From Actinomycetes bacterium (GTDB lineage: Bacteria; Actinomycetota; Acidimicrobiia; Acidimicrobiales; RAAP-2): a stretch of DNA of 64,000 nucleotides. Shown here in pieces: positions 62,628-64,000 of this stretch; positions within the stretch are counted from its first letter, which is position 1; the number at the start of each line of letters is the position of its first letter. The translations under genes and the position numbers were made by a program. The notes beneath the pieces are model-generated. The model did not search any database, was not told the origin of the DNA, and saw nothing but the letters and a program-made list of their open reading frames with translations. The stretch lies in contig JAJXZW010000007.1 in NCBI GenBank assembly GCA_021779855.1, positions 1 to 64,000 on the forward strand, written 5' to 3'.

Positions 62628-64000
62628 GGGAGAACCCTAGGGTCGGCGACGCTCGCGCGCTGCGTGGGGAGCCGGTCGAAGAAGCGCCCGAGCAGGTACG
62701 CCGGCACGGCGGCGACGGCGATCATCGCGAGGGCGAAGGGGGCGGCTTGGCCGTAGGCGAGGTTCTGCTGGTACGCCCAGAACTGGGTGGCGAGGGTCTG
62801 GGCGCCGGTGGGGATGAGGATGAGGGTCGCGGTGAGCTCGGTCACCACCGACAGGAAGACCAGGCAGAAAGCCGCGGCCAGGCCCGGTGCCACGAGGGGC
62901 AGGGTCACCCGGGCGAAGACGCGGGCGCGGCCGAGGCCTAGAGAGCCAGCGACCTCCTCGAGGGAGCGCGGCGCCTGGGCGACCGAGGCGCGCACCCCGA
63001 CGAGCGCGAGCGGGAAGAACATGAGGGCGTAGGCGAGCACGAGCAGCAAGGCGCTTTGGTAGCCGAACCCGCCGAGGTGCTGCTCGGTGAACGACGAGAG
63101 CGCAAGGGCCACCACGACCCCCGGGACGGCGAGGATGAGGAGCGTCGACTGGGAGAGCGCCGAGCGCAGCCGACTCGGGTGGCGTACGACGAGCAGCGCG
63201 ATCGGTAGTGCCATGAGCGTGGCGAGGAGCCCCGCCCCCGCCGCGTAGGCCGCGGTCGTGAGGCCCGCCCCGGCGAGCGACTCGCCCGTGAGCCCACCCG
63301 ATGAGCCGTGGGCCATCCAGTAGAGGGTCGCCCCCACGGGGACTCCGAGCGCCGCGACGACGAGGGCGGCGACGGCGAGGAGGGCGGGGACCGTGGCTCG
63401 GCCGAGCCGCTGGGGGACGGGGCGGCGCGCGGCCCCGCGCGCGACGCGCGCGCCGTGGCGCTCGCGCACCGCGGACTGGCCCGCCAGGGCGACGGCCGAG
63501 AGCCCGACGAGGACCAGCGAGAGCGCGCTCGCCGCCGCCAGGTCGAAGCCGACCGAGTACTCGCTGAAGATCTCGGTGGTGAAGGTCTGGTAGCCGAGGA
63601 TCTCGAACGCGCCGTACTCGGCGAGGATGACGAGCGCGACGAGCAGGCAGCCGCCGAGGATGGCGCGGCGCGCCTGGCCGACGGTGACCCGCCAGAACCG
63701 CGCGAGCCGGCCGAGCCCGAGGCTGCGCGCCACCTCCTCCAGGGCGGGGTCGGCCCCGCGCAGGGCTGCCGCCACCGGGAGGTAGACGAGCGGGTAGACC
63801 GCGAGGGTCATCACCAGCACGGCGCCCCAGTAGCCGGCGACCCCGGGGGCGATCGAGGTCCACCCGAAGCCCACGACGAAGTCGGGGATGGCGAAGGGGA
63901 CGATGAGTAGGGCCCCCCACAGCCGGCGTCCGGGCAGGTCGGTACGCTCGACGAGATAGGCGGCGAGGGTGCCCACGACGGCGCACAGCGCGGTCACCAC
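62624..64000 (-). CDS. ABC transporter permease, FbpB-like (5' end outside window)
   Basis: The visible 458 residues contain the end of one and all of a second binding-protein-dependent permease unit: hydrophobic segments continue through the length, and EEVARSLGLGRLARFWRVTVGQARRAILGG and EEVAGSLGLGRARVFARVTLPL show the EAA-type loop twice. This double-unit layout is typical of iron(III) and some thiamine transporters. The frame is open at the window edge, so the start is not seen. It is followed by the ATPase gene. Confidence 0.9.
   Translation of the reverse strand: MVTALCAVVGTLAAYLVERTDLPGRRLWGALLIVPFAIPDFVVGFGWTSIAPGVAGYWGAVLVMTLAVYPLVYLPVAAALRGADPALEEVARSLGLGRLARFWRVTVGQARRAILGGCLLVALVILAEYGAFEILGYQTFTTEIFSEYSVGFDLAAASALSLVLVGLSAVALAGQSAVRERHGARVARGAARRPVPQRLGRATVPALLAVAALVVAALGVPVGATLYWMAHGSSGGLTGESLAGAGLTTAAYAAGAGLLATLMALPIALLVVRHPSRLRSALSQSTLLILAVPGVVVALALSSFTEQHLGGFGYQSALLLVLAYALMFFPLALVGVRASVAQAPRSLEEVAGSLGLGRARVFARVTLPLVAPGLAAAFCLVFLSVVTELTATLILIPTGAQTLATQFWAYQQNLAYGQAAPFALAMIAVAAVPAYLLGRFFDRLPTQRASVADPRVLP

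Noticed and set aside
1..64000. tRNA genes, rRNA, CRISPR arrays, insertion sequences or phage att sites
   Set aside because: No cloverleaf-like sequence, regular repeat-spacer pattern, transposase or integrase was seen, though small RNAs cannot be excluded by reading alone.

Overview
The window is about 64 kb of very GC-rich DNA from a bacterial chromosome with almost no space between genes. Actin-nucleation-type DivIVA domains, two WhiB regulators, ctaE-qcrCAB, a HelD-type RNA polymerase helicase and the UPF0182 / PDZ-Lon / DUF2342 group all point to Actinomycetota. The overall mix (MreB-like protein, Acidimicrobiia-style repeat-containing secreted proteins) suggests class Acidimicrobiia or a relative, but the class is an inference. 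I see no rRNA, tRNA, CRISPR array, insertion sequence or prophage.

Layout. 1-2754 (+): end of hemD, then hemB and hemL (tetrapyrrole synthesis), followed by a coupled membrane-anchored protein. 3848-5176 (-): geranylgeranyl-reductase-type flavoprotein. 5254-20280 (+): complete 14-gene nuoA-N operon (complex I), with an ATP-grasp gene coupled to its end. 21116-23360 (-): two frameshifted genes, an MFS transporter and a secreted protein. 23404-26385 (-): MprF-like membrane protein with a decayed phosphoesterase domain. 26438 (+): small HAD protein. 26935-30314 (-): hemE-hemH-hemY. 30423-36752 (+): helD, then ctaE-qcrC-qcrA-qcrB (cytochrome bcc-aa3 branch). 36826-42125 (+): hutG-hutH-hutU-hutI (histidine breakdown). 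42122-43390: decayed ABC-2 transporter. 43399-46814 (+): MoxR ATPase and VWA protein. 46956-48289: two whiB genes flanking a formiminotransferase gene. 48445-58452: a small unknown gene and an envelope-related group (DUF2342, PDZ pseudo-protease, MreB-like, HEAT, PDZ-Lon, DivIVA-like, UPF0182). 58449-64000 (-): FAD-linked oxidase, secreted protein, and an iron-type ABC transporter cut by the window edge.

Together the genes cover heme synthesis, electron transfer from NADH through menaquinone to bcc-aa3, and histidine catabolism, with regulators and envelope proteins between. Genes within operons commonly overlap by 1-8 bases, often as GTGA or ATGA.

The features most worth a second look are: a DivIVA-like protein ending in a phage MuF-like cysteine/histidine motif; an MprF-like enzyme fused to a phosphoesterase domain that lacks its metal ligands; a cluster in which a metalloprotease-family, an HtrA-like and an actin-fold protein have all lost signature residues; a TAnnnT box placed exactly where leaderless transcription would need it in front of seven genes; and pseudogenes whose frameshifts fall in G/C runs.
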